DNA of 64,000 nt from Nemertoderma westbladi (GCA_032718475.1 JAUCBJ010007173.1:1-64000), one strand, 5' to 3'; shown: positions 44,769 to 55,215, counted from the stretch's first letter. The notes: generated from the letters alone by a model not told the origin. Numbers and translations are program-made.

Positions 44769-47700
44769 TTACGTTATGGAGTCCCTAGATATTTGTCGGA
44801 TTAGGGAAGTGGTCGTAGGAAGAGTATCTTGCCTTCCATAGTTTCCGGACAGTTTTTGGTCTCTTTCCAGTAAACATAAACGACCAGCTGGGTGATTGGG
44901 TTGTCGTGTTACTTTCTCCGCTCCCTTGGCCTGTCTAATCTCAGCCGGGTTAAGGTGGGGAGGCCATTCATCTTCTTCTTTACTTAGGGAGTCGGGTCCA
45001 CCTAACCAGCCGGGAGTATCTATCCGTTCTTGAGGAGTCGCTCCTCTGGAAGCGATGTCGGCTAGATTAATCATCTCGGGGCGATGTCTCCATTGATCTT
45101 CATTGGAGTTAATATCGTCATTATCTGAGGAGTATGGTGTTCCCTCAGTTAGTTCGTCCACTTCACTGCTCTCCACTTCCAAACCATTTATCTGGTATAG
45201 TCTTTCTGATGGTAGTCTCTCTTCGAGAGTTCTGCGGGAAGGACCAGTAAAGTACCAACCTACTCTAGTTCTTACCGCATAGGTTTGTAGTGGCTGCGGT
45301 TGAGCAGGTCGTTTTTCCAATGTCTCGAGCGCCTCGTGCGCGTTTTGGCCGATAAGTATTTGCACTCCAGGATAATCCGTCTGGAATCGAGGTATTTTAA
45401 GTTGTTGGATGCTCTTGTCCTCGTTCCAGTTATAAGGCTCTACTTGGGTATTAGCGAAGTTCTTTATAGCTACCATTTTTACTGACCTTATACTTTGTGC
45501 TCCTAATTTATCCTGGGGGGTGGACAACGCACCTACATAGTAATCTGCCGTTATGGTAGATTTCCAAACCTGTATAATTCCTGACATATTCAATTTAGTC
45601 CGGAACTTGGGTTGTCCAGCAAAGATATCTTCGGCTAGTTCTTGATCGATGAATGTTCCTGTGCTGCCGGAGTCAAGTAGGGCGTTCACTATGTAACTCT
45701 TGTTGGGACCATGAACTCGAACTTGCACTACAGGAAATTCTCTTATTCCTATGTTGGAAGTTGGAACTTTCCAAGATGGTTGTTTGTCAAAAGGAGTTGG
45801 AGTAAACTCGTCAGTGTCCTTTTCATCCGTAAGTGCTCGATACACTGTGGTATTTATTAGGTAACAGGATTCGTTGGCGTCGGAGAATTCGTCCGTATAG
45901 AATCCTTCCCACTCAGAACTTTGGTCAGTGTCGTTCACATCACTGAATTGGACATGTGATTTGGGCTCACTTACCTGACTCGGGCTGTTTCGTTCGAATT
46001 CACTTTGTAACAAGATGTGATGCTTCGCACCGCACTTTGCACACTTTATGTCGGAGTAACAGGTTCGCCGCTGGTGTCCGCGTCTGAGGCAATTATAGCA
46101 TAACCGCTTGTCCCACACAACTGTACGTCTGTCTACAAGGGATTTCTTTAGGAATTCCGCACACGCACTCAAACGGTGGGGCCCGTCGCACAGCGCACAG
46201 TTGGGTTTAATGTTACTCACCTTATTTTGGGTGACGTTATGCACTCTAGTTCTTTCTTCGGGCTTTCTTCCGAGTACTCTGTTAGGAAACTGAAGAGGAG
46301 TCTTATCAACCTGTTCTCTCCTGTCATGGGTTCGAGCTTTAGATTTACTTACGTTCTTTGAGGTCTTGTTAACATAGTAAAATTTCTCGGTGTCTTCCTC
46401 GCTGTCTTCTTCTTGAGAAGCTTGGCTTTCGCCGTCATCAGTATAACACACCGGTGTTACTCTTCTCCTAGAAACGGGTTTCTCACTTACCTTATTTTCC
46501 GGTGTTTTCTCTCTGGATTGCTTTAGGAGTTGTAATTTCACTTCGCCATCCAAGAATGACATGAGATCAGCCATGGTAGGGTCTCGTTGTTGTTGTTCCA
46601 TCGTATATAACACCTTCTTGTCCCAGCGTGTACCTACTCCACCCTTGGGCAAAGTAGATGCTAAGGCTCCTACAACCATAGAATTCTGGTATTCATGAGA
46701 CTTACCTAACCAATCTAGTTGTCTACAGATCTCCTGAATCTCATCGGAAAACTCTATAATCCCGCTGCTAAGAAACTTTCGGGGGGCCATTAATTTCGCA
46801 TATAAATACCTAGCTATGTTATTCCTATTACCATACCTGATGTTTAGTGTATCCCAAACTTGTCTTAATCCATCTGGATGTCCAATAAATTTTAACGCCA
46901 TTGACTTGGGAGGTCCTTCCAAGCACTCGATGAGGAATCTAAGTTTCTCTCCGTTGGATAACACAGAGTTCTGTATGTTATCTTTATAATATTCATTAAA
47001 AGGTAACCATTTCATCTCATCTCCATTGAACTTGACTATCTCTCCAACCTTTACCGCTTGACGGGCTTCGGTTCTAGCCATTTGACGCGTAAAACTTTCT
47101 TGGGCCATCGTGTTATTGAATATCGAGTTATCGGTATATAAATTTCTCGAATTATTATCAAGTCTATTGGGAATGTCATTAACAACAGGCGTATAATCAC
47201 CCTTAATAGGGTTTGCTATAGGAGTTTCTACTTCACTAGCAGTATAGATGCGTGTAGGCTCCACACCTTGCGCATGTAATACTTCAGACCTAACAGGCTG
47301 ACACATTGTTACAGGGGTTATTGGTATTCCCTTTTGTAGGTTGACTAATTTGTCGCATTCTAGTGCGATACTTTGCTGCACTTTTTGCAACTCTAACCTA
47401 CTTTCCCTTACTGTTCCCTTGAGCTGCTGAACAGTCTCTTCCATTTCCCTGACCTGCTGAGAGGAGCACAAACAGTGTTCCCTCAGCTGCTCGAGCAGGA
47501 GACCCATCTCCCGTCGTCCCTCAGCTACCCACTCAACCGCCGAAGCGGGAGTCGCCAACGTAGTAGCGGGCGAGCGAGAGACGACGGGCGATAAATTCTT
47601 GATACCTCGCTCGGCGTCCAGGACGGGTTCGGACTCGGGAACAGTCCTACTGGGCACAGGTAGTCTTCTGGTTTGTTTCTTCAAGTAATCTTGTTTCGCC

Positions 47701-47873
47701 TGAAGGTTTTCCAGCTCTAGTTGGATAGTCGCTTCAGACGTCTTCCGTTCTGCTTCTGCCACTGCCTCTGCCGCTTTTCTGTCTTCTCTCCTTTCAAGAC
47801 ACTGTCCAAGTCGACGACTCATTCTAAAACCCTCTAAGAGACTATCTGACAATGTTTGTGTTGTGTCAGACAT
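44769..47873 (-). CDS. Bel/Pao gag-protease polyprotein (1034 aa), RT deleted
   Basis: A single intact frame from an ATG. Order: coiled-coil, Glu/Lys-rich N-terminus (about 25-180, with a Leu/Gln heptad-like stretch 145-175); DUF1759-like gag core at about 280-450 (VKFNGDEMKWLPFNEYY, LIECLEGPPKSMALKF, WLGKSHEYQNSMVVGALAS); zinc-binding region at 559-620 with CALC, a C-x2-C-x4-H-x4-C knuckle (CYNCLRRGHQRRTC) and CAKCGAKHH; retropepsin-like protease at about 715-850 with ALLDSGSTGTFI (Asp 734). At about 930-975 it jumps to INLADIASRGATPQE and TPGWLGGPDSL, which normally lie after RNase H. So RT and RNase H are missing by an in-frame internal deletion. It would assemble particles and process itself, but could not copy its RNA. 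Confidence 0.88.
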   Translation of the reverse strand: MSDTTQTLSDSLLEGFRMSRRLGQCLERREDRKAAEAVAEAERKTSEATIQLELENLQAKQDYLKKQTRRLPVPSRTVPESEPVLDAERGIKNLSPVVSRSPATTLATPASAVEWVAEGRREMGLLLEQLREHCLCSSQQVREMEETVQQLKGTVRESRLELQKVQQSIALECDKLVNLQKGIPITPVTMCQPVRSEVLHAQGVEPTRIYTASEVETPIANPIKGDYTPVVNDIPNRLDNNSRNLYTDNSIFNNTMAQESFTRQMARTEARQAVKVGEIVKFNGDEMKWLPFNEYYKDNIQNSVLSNGEKLRFLIECLEGPPKSMALKFIGHPDGLRQVWDTLNIRYGNRNNIARYLYAKLMAPRKFLSSGIIEFSDEIQEICRQLDWLGKSHEYQNSMVVGALASTLPKGGVGTRWDKKVLYTMEQQQRDPTMADLMSFLDGEVKLQLLKQSREKTPENKVSEKPVSRRRVTPVCYTDDGESQASQEEDSEEDTEKFYYVNKTSKNVSKSKARTHDRREQVDKTPLQFPNRVLGRKPEERTRVHNVTQNKVSNIKPNCALCDGPHRLSACAEFLKKSLVDRRTVVWDKRLCYNCLRRGHQRRTCYSDIKCAKCGAKHHILLQSEFERNSPSQVSEPKSHVQFSDVNDTDQSSEWEGFYTDEFSDANESCYLINTTVYRALTDEKDTDEFTPTPFDKQPSWKVPTSNIGIREFPVVQVRVHGPNKSYIVNALLDSGSTGTFIDQELAEDIFAGQPKFRTKLNMSGIIQVWKSTITADYYVGALSTPQDKLGAQSIRSVKMVAIKNFANTQVEPYNWNEDKSIQQLKIPRFQTDYPGVQILIGQNAHEALETLEKRPAQPQPLQTYAVRTRVGWYFTGPSRRTLEERLPSERLYQINGLEVESSEVDELTEGTPYSSDNDDINSNEDQWRHRPEMINLADIASRGATPQERIDTPGWLGGPDSLSKEEDEWPPHLNPAEIRQAKGAEKVTRQPNHPAGRLCLLERDQKLSGNYGRQDTLPTTTSLIRQISRDSIT

Positions 47874-49773
47874 TTCGCTTTATACAGTTGGATGCCTACT
47901 GCTATATATACAGTTAAAGCAAGTCTAGTAATTCAGTATCACTGCTAGCCTAATAATTAATTACCGATACTGCTACTCAATGTAGCGTGATATATATATA
48001 TAATATATTAGAATACCGGTATGCTTATAGTATATATAAGTATTATTACAGACGAGATTTGTCACAGAGTACCGGTATATAAATTTAGCACAAATATATA
48101 TATAAATATATAATAGGCCTATAGTGAATACCGGTATACAGCTTACACTTATAGTATATATAAGTATAATTATGAACTAGAATTAATTACAGAGTACCGG
48201 TATGATTTCAGCTCAAATTTATAGAAATAAATATAATAAGCCTATGGTAAATACTGGTATGTCAATTATTTTAGAATAATTGAATTTCTGAATATTTTAG
48301 GGTTACTTGGTTACTTTAACTTACTTTATTACCGTTATTTAAGCAGTAGTCCAACTGATATTGAGACCTAGTTGTTGTATGGCAGGCCTACTATTTATAA
48401 ATCGTTTGAGTTGATTTATAATATTTATATACCCGTTTAAAATGGGTTTTTGTCAATATTTGAAATAAATGTTATTATTTCTGGGGGAGTCACTACACAG
48501 AAGCTGAACGCCTCTCAGTGAAGTGCTATTTATTTGACACTAAAACTGATAATTCTAATTTACCTAAGTTACTTAATACTACAAATTACTTACGATACGG
48601 GTGAGATTAATTCTCTAATTAAACACAACAAAATATTACGTACGAAATTTTTAGGGTAATTTTACAGGAAGTCTACAAACCAGTCCAACAAAGGGTTAGA
48701 TTTCTGGTTATTACAAAGGACAGGGTACTACGGTATTTAAATAATAAGTAGTAGTAAATATATTGTACTGCCCAGATAGGAAAATACCACCGCCTGACGA
48801 CCTATAACCGTATCGCTATAGGTACTACGTTATGTATCACGGATTGTTCCTACCCAGAAGCTAATAGAGCTAACGAATGTGCCTATCAACCACTTTACAA
48901 CACAAATATACTGCCTACACTAATTACTTCGGAAAGCACTGTACACTAAACCCTAAATTAGGTACAAGTACCGGTATAACAAATAATCAGTAGTTAAATA
49001 TACTTGAACAGTTAAAAGAACCACGGCATCTGCTGGAGTGACCGAAGCACAAAATCTCCAGTCTTTACCTACGCCGAGCAGCCCTGATGTAGTACCGGGG
49101 TTAGTTTAACTATAACGGTATGTATAACAAGCACAATTACTGTAGGAATAAACTTGGGGACATGAATGTTGCGAATAATCGCATAAACTCTGAATAATAA
49201 ATATTACGCTACCCGTACAGAATACTGAAACAAATACAAACCAAACGCTGGCAAACTACTATCAAGCCTAAACAAACTACAGTATGTGCAGACTCTGAAA
49301 CTGTTAGTTAGTATGCGTTCTAACACGGTAGTACGACTTATTCTTTAAGAGGGGATTGACCTTCAGCATATGGCTGCCCCAACTTACTAACGGCACTTTA
49401 TCAGACCAACTCTACACACACCGCAATCTCTCCAAACTCAACAACAGTCAGACAGCAGCTCAGCCTACAATTATCTGAACAATCTGAGCAGGGTCACACG
49501 CCTTCTGCTCAATATTAGCCTACTAGTAAATAAAACCGACAGAAATAAGTAAACTATACAAAAGAATGAGGGGTGATCAATCCCTATTCCCCTGGCAGCC
49601 TACAATATACAATAGATCACAATCGAAATAATACTAAATGTACTTGTACAGCAGTACCGGTACCGGTGATGACAGTTAGGCCTACTGACCTACAGAAGCA
49701 CCGGTTCAGTTTTACCAGTCACTACGGTATTTTGCAACCCTATTGCCTACTGCAATAAGATTATAACTGTTAC
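47874..49773. other. 5' leader of the LTR element
   Basis: No ORF. Contains an AT-rich near-tandem duplication of about 120 bp (AGTATATATAAGTATTATTA... with ACAGAGTACCGGTAT, about 48027-48150 and 48150-48265) and many ACCGGTA words. Immediately inside the 5' LTR the - strand reads GTAACAGTTATAATC, not a TGG-type primer site. Confidence 0.55.
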
Positions 49774-51003
49774 TGTTCGCGCTTTTGAAGACCTTTAGCA
49801 GTTTAACCTGCCAAAATTTATATGTCATTTAGTTAATTAACACACCTTTAGCATACGACAATATTTTATGCTAATAAACAAAACATTAGCCGAAGCCAGC
49901 CCATGCGCGATCATTCACCCGATGGATCTACACCCGGGAGGCTGAATTCGGATGCTTAGATTTTATTATTGCAGTGTAAGGTTGCAGTGTAAGCCTACTG
50001 TATTATTCGATTGATCGCTAATATGTAATTTCTGACAGATATTATTAACTTTCGGGAAATATTAACAGTTCCTTTAGGACGTGGCGCTCTATCTATTTAA
50101 ACAGAGCTAGGACTTATACTAAACGCAACGATAAGGCTTATGATTAAAGTATAAGTCGCATTCTTTAGGAAATGCTTTGTTACCAGTCACATCACACTCA
50201 CAATCATGCACACTATTCTGCCGACCGTCAGTATATTTGATCACACATAAAGAGAACAGCAATTGACTCAGGTAGTGTCTACTAAATAACATTAGATTCA
50301 ATACACACCACATTGATATAAATCGCAATTGTTATATATAGCCCGCCTCTCTAACCTGTAGTGTATCAAGAAAATTGGGAATTTTGGGTGATTTATCCGT
50401 ATTCTCCAAAGAGCAATATTTCCATCAACAAATAGATACAATTAATAACTGACGGTAAATAGCAGTACAAACAATATGATTAGTGCAGTTAAATTAAGTG
50501 AGGTAACACCGCCGGTAACAGTTATACTTTCTATAATCTAAGCAGTTTTACTAGAGTTTCTAGAGCCGGTGTTTCTGGCTTAGACAGCAATAACAACAAA
50601 GTATCAAGTAAAAACAGTAAGACTGAACACTCTCCTTATGATCGGCCGAAAAGCTACACGTCGACAGGAAAAAACGCTCTGATTGGCTCAAGCCAAACAA
50701 AGAACCATGCATCCAATGGCTGTTTCCATGTCAGCAACCAGCTGTTAGATGTCGTAATATGAATCATCACGGCTAAGCTGTGAAAGGTATTTGGTGCATT
50801 GCAGGTTTTTTGCCTTACCATGTCCGCTAAAACACGTATATAGCAGAATGACTTTTATGTCCGTTAAAACACCTGTAACGGTACCTTGCGGGCGAGGGGA
50901 ATATATATACAGTTAGAGAACCTTTTTAGAGTATTCCAGCGCCTGGGGGGAAACTGGATTGCGAAGCAAAAGGGGCCAGTTATATCCCACAGAAGCTTTT
51001 ACA
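49774..51003 (-). repeat. 5' LTR of the Bel/Pao-like element
   Basis: 1230 bp, nearly identical to 40386-41615. Contains the same small ORF at 50328-50119. Confidence 0.92.
50119..50328 (-). CDS. Small ORF inside the 5' LTR, unknown
   Basis: Copy of the 40940-40731 frame with identical translation; same TTG-start caveat. Confidence 0.3.
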   Translation of the reverse strand: MRFISMWCVLNLMLFSRHYLSQLLFSLCVIKYTDGRQNSVHDCECDVTGNKAFPKECDLYFNHKPYRCV

Positions 51004-51008
51004 CACAC

Positions 51009-51520
51009 TCCTTGTTGCATCCGGTCCACCATGTACCATAAACCTTCTCGCAATCACTCCCACACTCCTTGTTGCATCCGGTCCACCATGTACCATAAAC
51101 CTTCTCGCAATCACTCCCTCACTCCTTGTTGCATCCGGTCCACCATGTACCATAAACCTTCTCGCAATCACTCCCACACTCCTTGTTGCATCCGGTCCAC
51201 CATGTACCATAAACCTTCTCGCAATCACTCCCTCACTCCTTGTTGCATCCGGTCCACCATGTACCATAAACCTTCTCGCAATCACTCCCACACTCCTTGT
51301 TGCATCCGGTCCACCATGTACCATAAACCTTCTCGCAATCACTCCCTCACTCCTTGTTGCATCCGGTCCACCATGTACCATAAACCTTCTCGCAATCACT
51401 CCCTCACTCCTTGTTGCATCCGGTCCACCATGTACCATAAACCTTCTCGCAATCACTCCCTCACTCCTTGTTGCATCCGGTCCACCATGTACCATAAACC
51501 TTCTCGCAATCACTCTCGCA
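51009..51520. repeat. 57-bp minisatellite, right part, about 9 units
   Basis: Same unit and same A/T variants as the left part. It ends at TCGCAATCACTCTCGCAAACTC. Together with the left part it made one array of about 23 units before the LTR element inserted. Confidence 0.95.
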
Positions 51521-51842
51521 AACTCTTTTCCCTTTTCCTTCTCTGAATAGCGAACCTTCCGTCTTCACATTCGATCTCATTATTTTGACCGACACCGAGT
51601 AGATAATATTTTTTATATTCCGCTACTTTCACCACCAGCACAAGGAATGTCTGCACAGATGTGACCGAATCTAAAAACGTACGATAATCTGCCTCTTCTG
51701 TGCACTTCATTGCCGAACCCATATAAGCCTCTAAAATTCCTTGAATGTCTCTCAAGTTATATTTGTATTTCTCCCTCTCTACACTAAAATCATCTTTGTA
51801 ATTCTCATTTCTTTCCGTTTCATGTACTTTAGTATTAAATTA
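51512..51842 (-). CDS. Unrecognised open frame next to the minisatellite
   Basis: An open stretch of about 109 codons on the - strand (first ATG at about 51755 or slightly upstream), with protein-like composition: NLRDIQGILEAYMGSAMKC, DYRTFLDSVTSVQTFLVLVV, a basic end (RRKREKSLRE), then a stop at the edge of the array. I know no family. It could be an exon or gag fragment of an old element, or chance. Confidence 0.25.
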
Positions 51843-51894
51843 AGTTCACCAACCCCGCCAACGAAGCCGCATTGGTCATAATAAGAACAAATGA

Positions 51895-51980
51895 ATTACA
51901 GTTCATGCAGTACCTACACATACACAGCGCCTTGAAATAGTGCTTAGAAAAGCGCTTTATAAATATTATTATTATAAAAC
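51895..51980 (+). repeat. 3' tail of a CR1/L2-like element
   Basis: CGCCTTGAAATAGTGCTTAG and AAAGCGCTTTATAAATATTA followed by TTATTATAAAA form the 3' UTR ending commonly seen in invertebrate CR1/L2 elements. No coding part is left. Confidence 0.5.
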
Positions 51981-52725
51981 TACAGCACAGCGACGGTAAT
52001 GTAAGTTTTTGCTTTTTGCTTTTTGTTGTTTGCTTTTATTTTATCTATTACCTTAATGTGGAAAAAATAAATATATATTCATATTCATTCAGACGGTAAT
52101 GTAAGGCTTTTCAACCTTACTTACCGAGCTAGTAAAGTTATTAATTACGGACACTGGGAATTCCGTGTAAATGTATGATTTTAATGTTTATAATTAATTA
52201 TTGTTCTAGAATATATTCTCCTATTACAGTATAAGCGTTATGAGGTTCTATAGCATAAATTGGAAAATATAGCTCGTAAAAAATAGAGGGGAGGGGGGGG
52301 GGGGGGGGTGTGGGTCAACAAGGTGCAGTAATTAATGACAATAATATGCCTAGATAAATAAATCCCAAAAGTTATTGATTGTGTGGTTGTATGCGTATCT
52401 ATCTCTATGATAACAATAATCCAATATTCTGGAATTTTTAGTTATTTGATATAGAATCGCCAAATGAGCTAAGTAATTTTGAATGTGTTTTTCTGATAAT
52501 TTGGCCAGTTTTGGTCTCCCAGCCAACTCAAATTGACGTATTTACGACCAACCCCAAGTAAGCCCTTTCACCTTTTACTAATCGTCTTAAAATTTTGAGG
52601 GAGCTAGTTTTTAGATTTTTTTTATTTTATTACTTAAGTAGTAAATAATAGCTAACTGAAATAAAAACAACAACTTCTTCAAATATTCTTCTTAAGTTGC
52701 CATTTTCTTGTTATTTCGCTAACAA
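51981..52725. other. Presumed promoter and 5' UTR region of IFT88
   Basis: AT-rich, with a G run at 52292-52308. No core promoter motif can be assigned with confidence. No frame of note. Confidence 0.4.
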
Positions 52726-55215
52726 ATGGCCAACTTTGAGACGGTGGTGGAAGGTAACGATGGGGAGGAGGACATTTACTCCGGGTTCAATGATTTCGAC
52801 CCAAACTTCGATACGTCGGGCATCGGTGAGGACAACGTGTTTAAAGAGGCAGTGAAATCTAGTTACGGGAATCGGCCCTATATGATACAACCCAACCAGA
52901 ACGTTCAACAAAGCGGGAGGTTGGGGACCGCGGCTGGTAGGTTGGGGACCGCGGCTGGTCGGTTGGGGACATCGGGTGGTAGGTTGGGGACATCGGGTGG
53001 TAGGTTGGGAACCGCGGCTGGAAGGATCGGGACCATATCGGGGCGAGTGGGTACGGCCTCGGCGGTCACCGCAGCCGCAGACGGCGGGGTGCGGCCAATG
53101 ACAGCTACCAACGCGGCTGGATACCAGTCCGTTCAGAAAGTTTTCGATCCCCTCAACCAAGGCGGCTCCATCGGGCTGTCCAAAGGCCTCGATATAAAGG
53201 AACAATCCAAAGACGAACAAATTAAGTTGAAAGAAAAACAGGTCGCGGACTTCATTGAACAGAGTGTTGTAGGGTCTACCGCTGAAGGTTTGGACGTTGC
53301 CAAACAGGCCGTGGATCTGGCTCAAACTCTGGAGTCCCCTGAACTAAAGTTCGCCGCCTCCATCAACTACAGCAACCAATTGGAAGCGAATGGTAAGTGG
53401 GATGGCGCGATAAAGGAATGTCGCAAACTATTCGATTCCAACAACCCCATCAACGGCAATAAAGGGCCGTTTAGAATCAATTTTGGTAACATTTGGTACA
53501 AAAAGCGTAAGTTCACCGAGGCTAATAAGGAATACGCGAAGGCCTTGGATCAGCTGCCGGAAGTGACGCACAACGAAATGAAATCGAGATTCACGGAGAA
53601 TTTAGCCGTTGGTTTCATTGCCAAGAAGGAATATCTCACGACTATACGTACGTTGGAGGTTGCTATGGCAAAGAAGAAGAATTTTACTGCGGCGTATAAC
53701 CTCATTCTCGCTTACTACGCCACCGGAAACAAGGATAAAATGAAGGATTCCTTCGTTCAACTTCTTAAAATTCCGTTGAGTTTTGATTTTGACGTGGCAA
53801 AAGGATCGCAGCTGGACCAAGCAAATCGGCGTTACAATCTGATAAGCGAGGCGACGTGTAACGACAGATTGGCTAGTCAGATAAAACGGAAGAGGGCCAA
53901 GATTCAGCGGTTTATTCAGGTGGCTTCACGTTTGATCGCCGGGGTCGTCGATAAATCTTTGGCTGACGGCTACGACTGGTGCGTGAGCGCCGTGAAAATG
54001 TCACAGTTTAGCCAATTGGCAAACGATTTGGAAATCGATAAAGCTATAAGTTTCCTAAAGCAGAAGAACTTTAAAGAAGCCGTTGAGTCATTGAAGAGTT
54101 TCGAGAAAAAAGATCACAAAATGGCTGTTCCGGCATCGGTGAACCTTTCGTCGATTTACTTTCTGGAAGGCGATTATATTCAATCGGAAAAGTACGTGGA
54201 TATGGCGCTGAAAGCCGACAAGTACAACGATTACGCTTTGCTTATCAAAGGAAACCTTCACTTCACCAGAGGTGAGTACCAGAAAGCTAATGATGTATAC
54301 ACTGACGCGTTGAGTAAGAACTGCGACAACTTCGGAGCTCTGTATAATCTGGGGTTGGCCTGGCAGAAGGAAGGTAACTTTAAGAAAGCTTTGGATGTGT
54401 TTCAAAAATTTAATCTTAAGATGCCGTGCTGCTTTGAAGCGATGTACCAGATCGGGTACTGCAGCAGGCAGTTGAATCAGTTGAGTCTGGCTGGAGAGTT
54501 CCTGGAGCAGCTGAAGAATAGTCTGCCGGCCGACGATTCAGTGGGTACTCTACTGTCGGAGGTCTACAAAGAGCAAGGAGACCCTATAGCCGAGTTTAAC
54601 CAGCACGTCGACATACAGAGTAACAACCCGAGCGTCATCTCTAACCTCGAGTGGATAGCGGTGTACTACGCGCAGAACAAGTTACCCGAGAAGGCCTTGC
54701 CTTATATCGAAACCTGTGCACTCCTTCAACCCCAGAAGGTCAGTTGGCACCTGCTCATTGCTAAACTTTTACGTTTAACCAATCAGCATCAAGAGGCTCT
54801 CGACAAGTATAAGGAAACCCAGGCGAAGTTTCCTGATAATGTCGAGACTCTGGAGCTGCTAGTTGGGGCTTCTGAGGCGTTGAATATCGAGTGTGCTGCG
54901 TACAAGGGGGCCTTGGTAAGGGCACGGGAGAGGAAAAAGGTGAGCGAGATGAAATACGGTAAAGATAAATCAACAGATAGGGGGGCTGAGAAACAAGATA
55001 TTGTGTTAGCAAAAAACGCCCAGGTTGAAGATAGAAACGTCGTCTCTACTGCCGTTGTAAGTAATAAAGTCGAGGATAAAAGCCGTGTCAGTAGCGATTA
55101 CGTCGACCCTTTGGGGCCTCTAGCGCAACGACCTACTACGGCGATATCAGTTCGTGGACGCAAAACCGAACTGGTTGAAGAGAACGATATACCACTTAGT
55201 TTGCTTCCAGAATGA
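52726..55215 (+). CDS. IFT88: Intraflagellar transport protein IFT88 (Tg737/Polaris homologue), uninterrupted
   Basis: 829 residues, the usual size for IFT88, from an ATG in good context (AACAAATGGCC). IFT88 is a core subunit of IFT-B, which moves cargo along cilia and flagella for their assembly (established). Seen here: an acidic N-terminus; seven copies of an RLGT(A/S)xG unit at about 65-112; the conserved RPMTATNAAGYQS motif near 123; then TPR helices from about 210 to 740 (for example AASINYSNQLEANGKWDGAI, FGALYNLGLAWQKEGNFKKA, EAMYQIGYCSRQLNQLSLA); and a Lys/Asp/Val-rich tail ending PLSLLPE. No intron interrupts it, unlike IFT88 genes of most animals. It lies in intron 3 of the ankyrin gene, same strand. 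An AATAAA lies about 90 bp after the stop. The frame is intact, so it is probably functional; a retrocopy origin is possible but no poly-A or target duplication is visible. Confidence 0.95.
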   Translation: MANFETVVEGNDGEEDIYSGFNDFDPNFDTSGIGEDNVFKEAVKSSYGNRPYMIQPNQNVQQSGRLGTAAGRLGTAAGRLGTSGGRLGTSGGRLGTAAGRIGTISGRVGTASAVTAAADGGVRPMTATNAAGYQSVQKVFDPLNQGGSIGLSKGLDIKEQSKDEQIKLKEKQVADFIEQSVVGSTAEGLDVAKQAVDLAQTLESPELKFAASINYSNQLEANGKWDGAIKECRKLFDSNNPINGNKGPFRINFGNIWYKKRKFTEANKEYAKALDQLPEVTHNEMKSRFTENLAVGFIAKKEYLTTIRTLEVAMAKKKNFTAAYNLILAYYATGNKDKMKDSFVQLLKIPLSFDFDVAKGSQLDQANRRYNLISEATCNDRLASQIKRKRAKIQRFIQVASRLIAGVVDKSLADGYDWCVSAVKMSQFSQLANDLEIDKAISFLKQKNFKEAVESLKSFEKKDHKMAVPASVNLSSIYFLEGDYIQSEKYVDMALKADKYNDYALLIKGNLHFTRGEYQKANDVYTDALSKNCDNFGALYNLGLAWQKEGNFKKALDVFQKFNLKMPCCFEAMYQIGYCSRQLNQLSLAGEFLEQLKNSLPADDSVGTLLSEVYKEQGDPIAEFNQHVDIQSNNPSVISNLEWIAVYYAQNKLPEKALPYIETCALLQPQKVSWHLLIAKLLRLTNQHQEALDKYKETQAKFPDNVETLELLVGASEALNIECAAYKGALVRARERKKVSEMKYGKDKSTDRGAEKQDIVLAKNAQVEDRNVVSTAVVSNKVEDKSRVSSDYVDPLGPLAQRPTTAISVRGRKTELVEENDIPLSLLPE
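52918..53060 (+). repeat. 21-bp coding repeat in IFT88
   Basis: AGGTTGGGGACCGCGGCTGG+T repeated about seven times, encoding RLGTAAG/RLGTSGG units. Confidence 0.85.

Larger units (their letters stand above)
40386..51003 (-). mobile_element. Bel/Pao-like LTR retrotransposon lacking reverse transcriptase, 10.6 kb
   Basis: Two 1230-bp LTRs (TG...CA) differ at only about seven positions by eye and are flanked by a CACAC duplication, so it is a young, complete insertion. Transcription is on the - strand: 5' LTR 51003-49774, leader, gag-protease ORF 47873-44769, 1.4 kb gap, three further ORFs 43330-41694, a purine-rich GGGAGCGG next to the 3' LTR, and 3' LTR 41615-40386. No RT, RNase H core or integrase is present. 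It would need those enzymes from another Pao element. No TGG-type primer site is obvious beside the 5' LTR. Confidence 0.88.

Noticed and set aside
49750-49773. Primer-binding site next to the 5' LTR
   Set aside because: Sequence starts GTAACAG, not TGG; no tRNA can be proposed by eye.
39590-51520. 57-bp arrays as a coding repeat protein (MYHKPSRNHS... on +, GVIARRFMVHGG... on -)
   Set aside because: Unit length is a multiple of 3 and both strands are open simply because a stop-free unit repeats; no start, splice or domain evidence.
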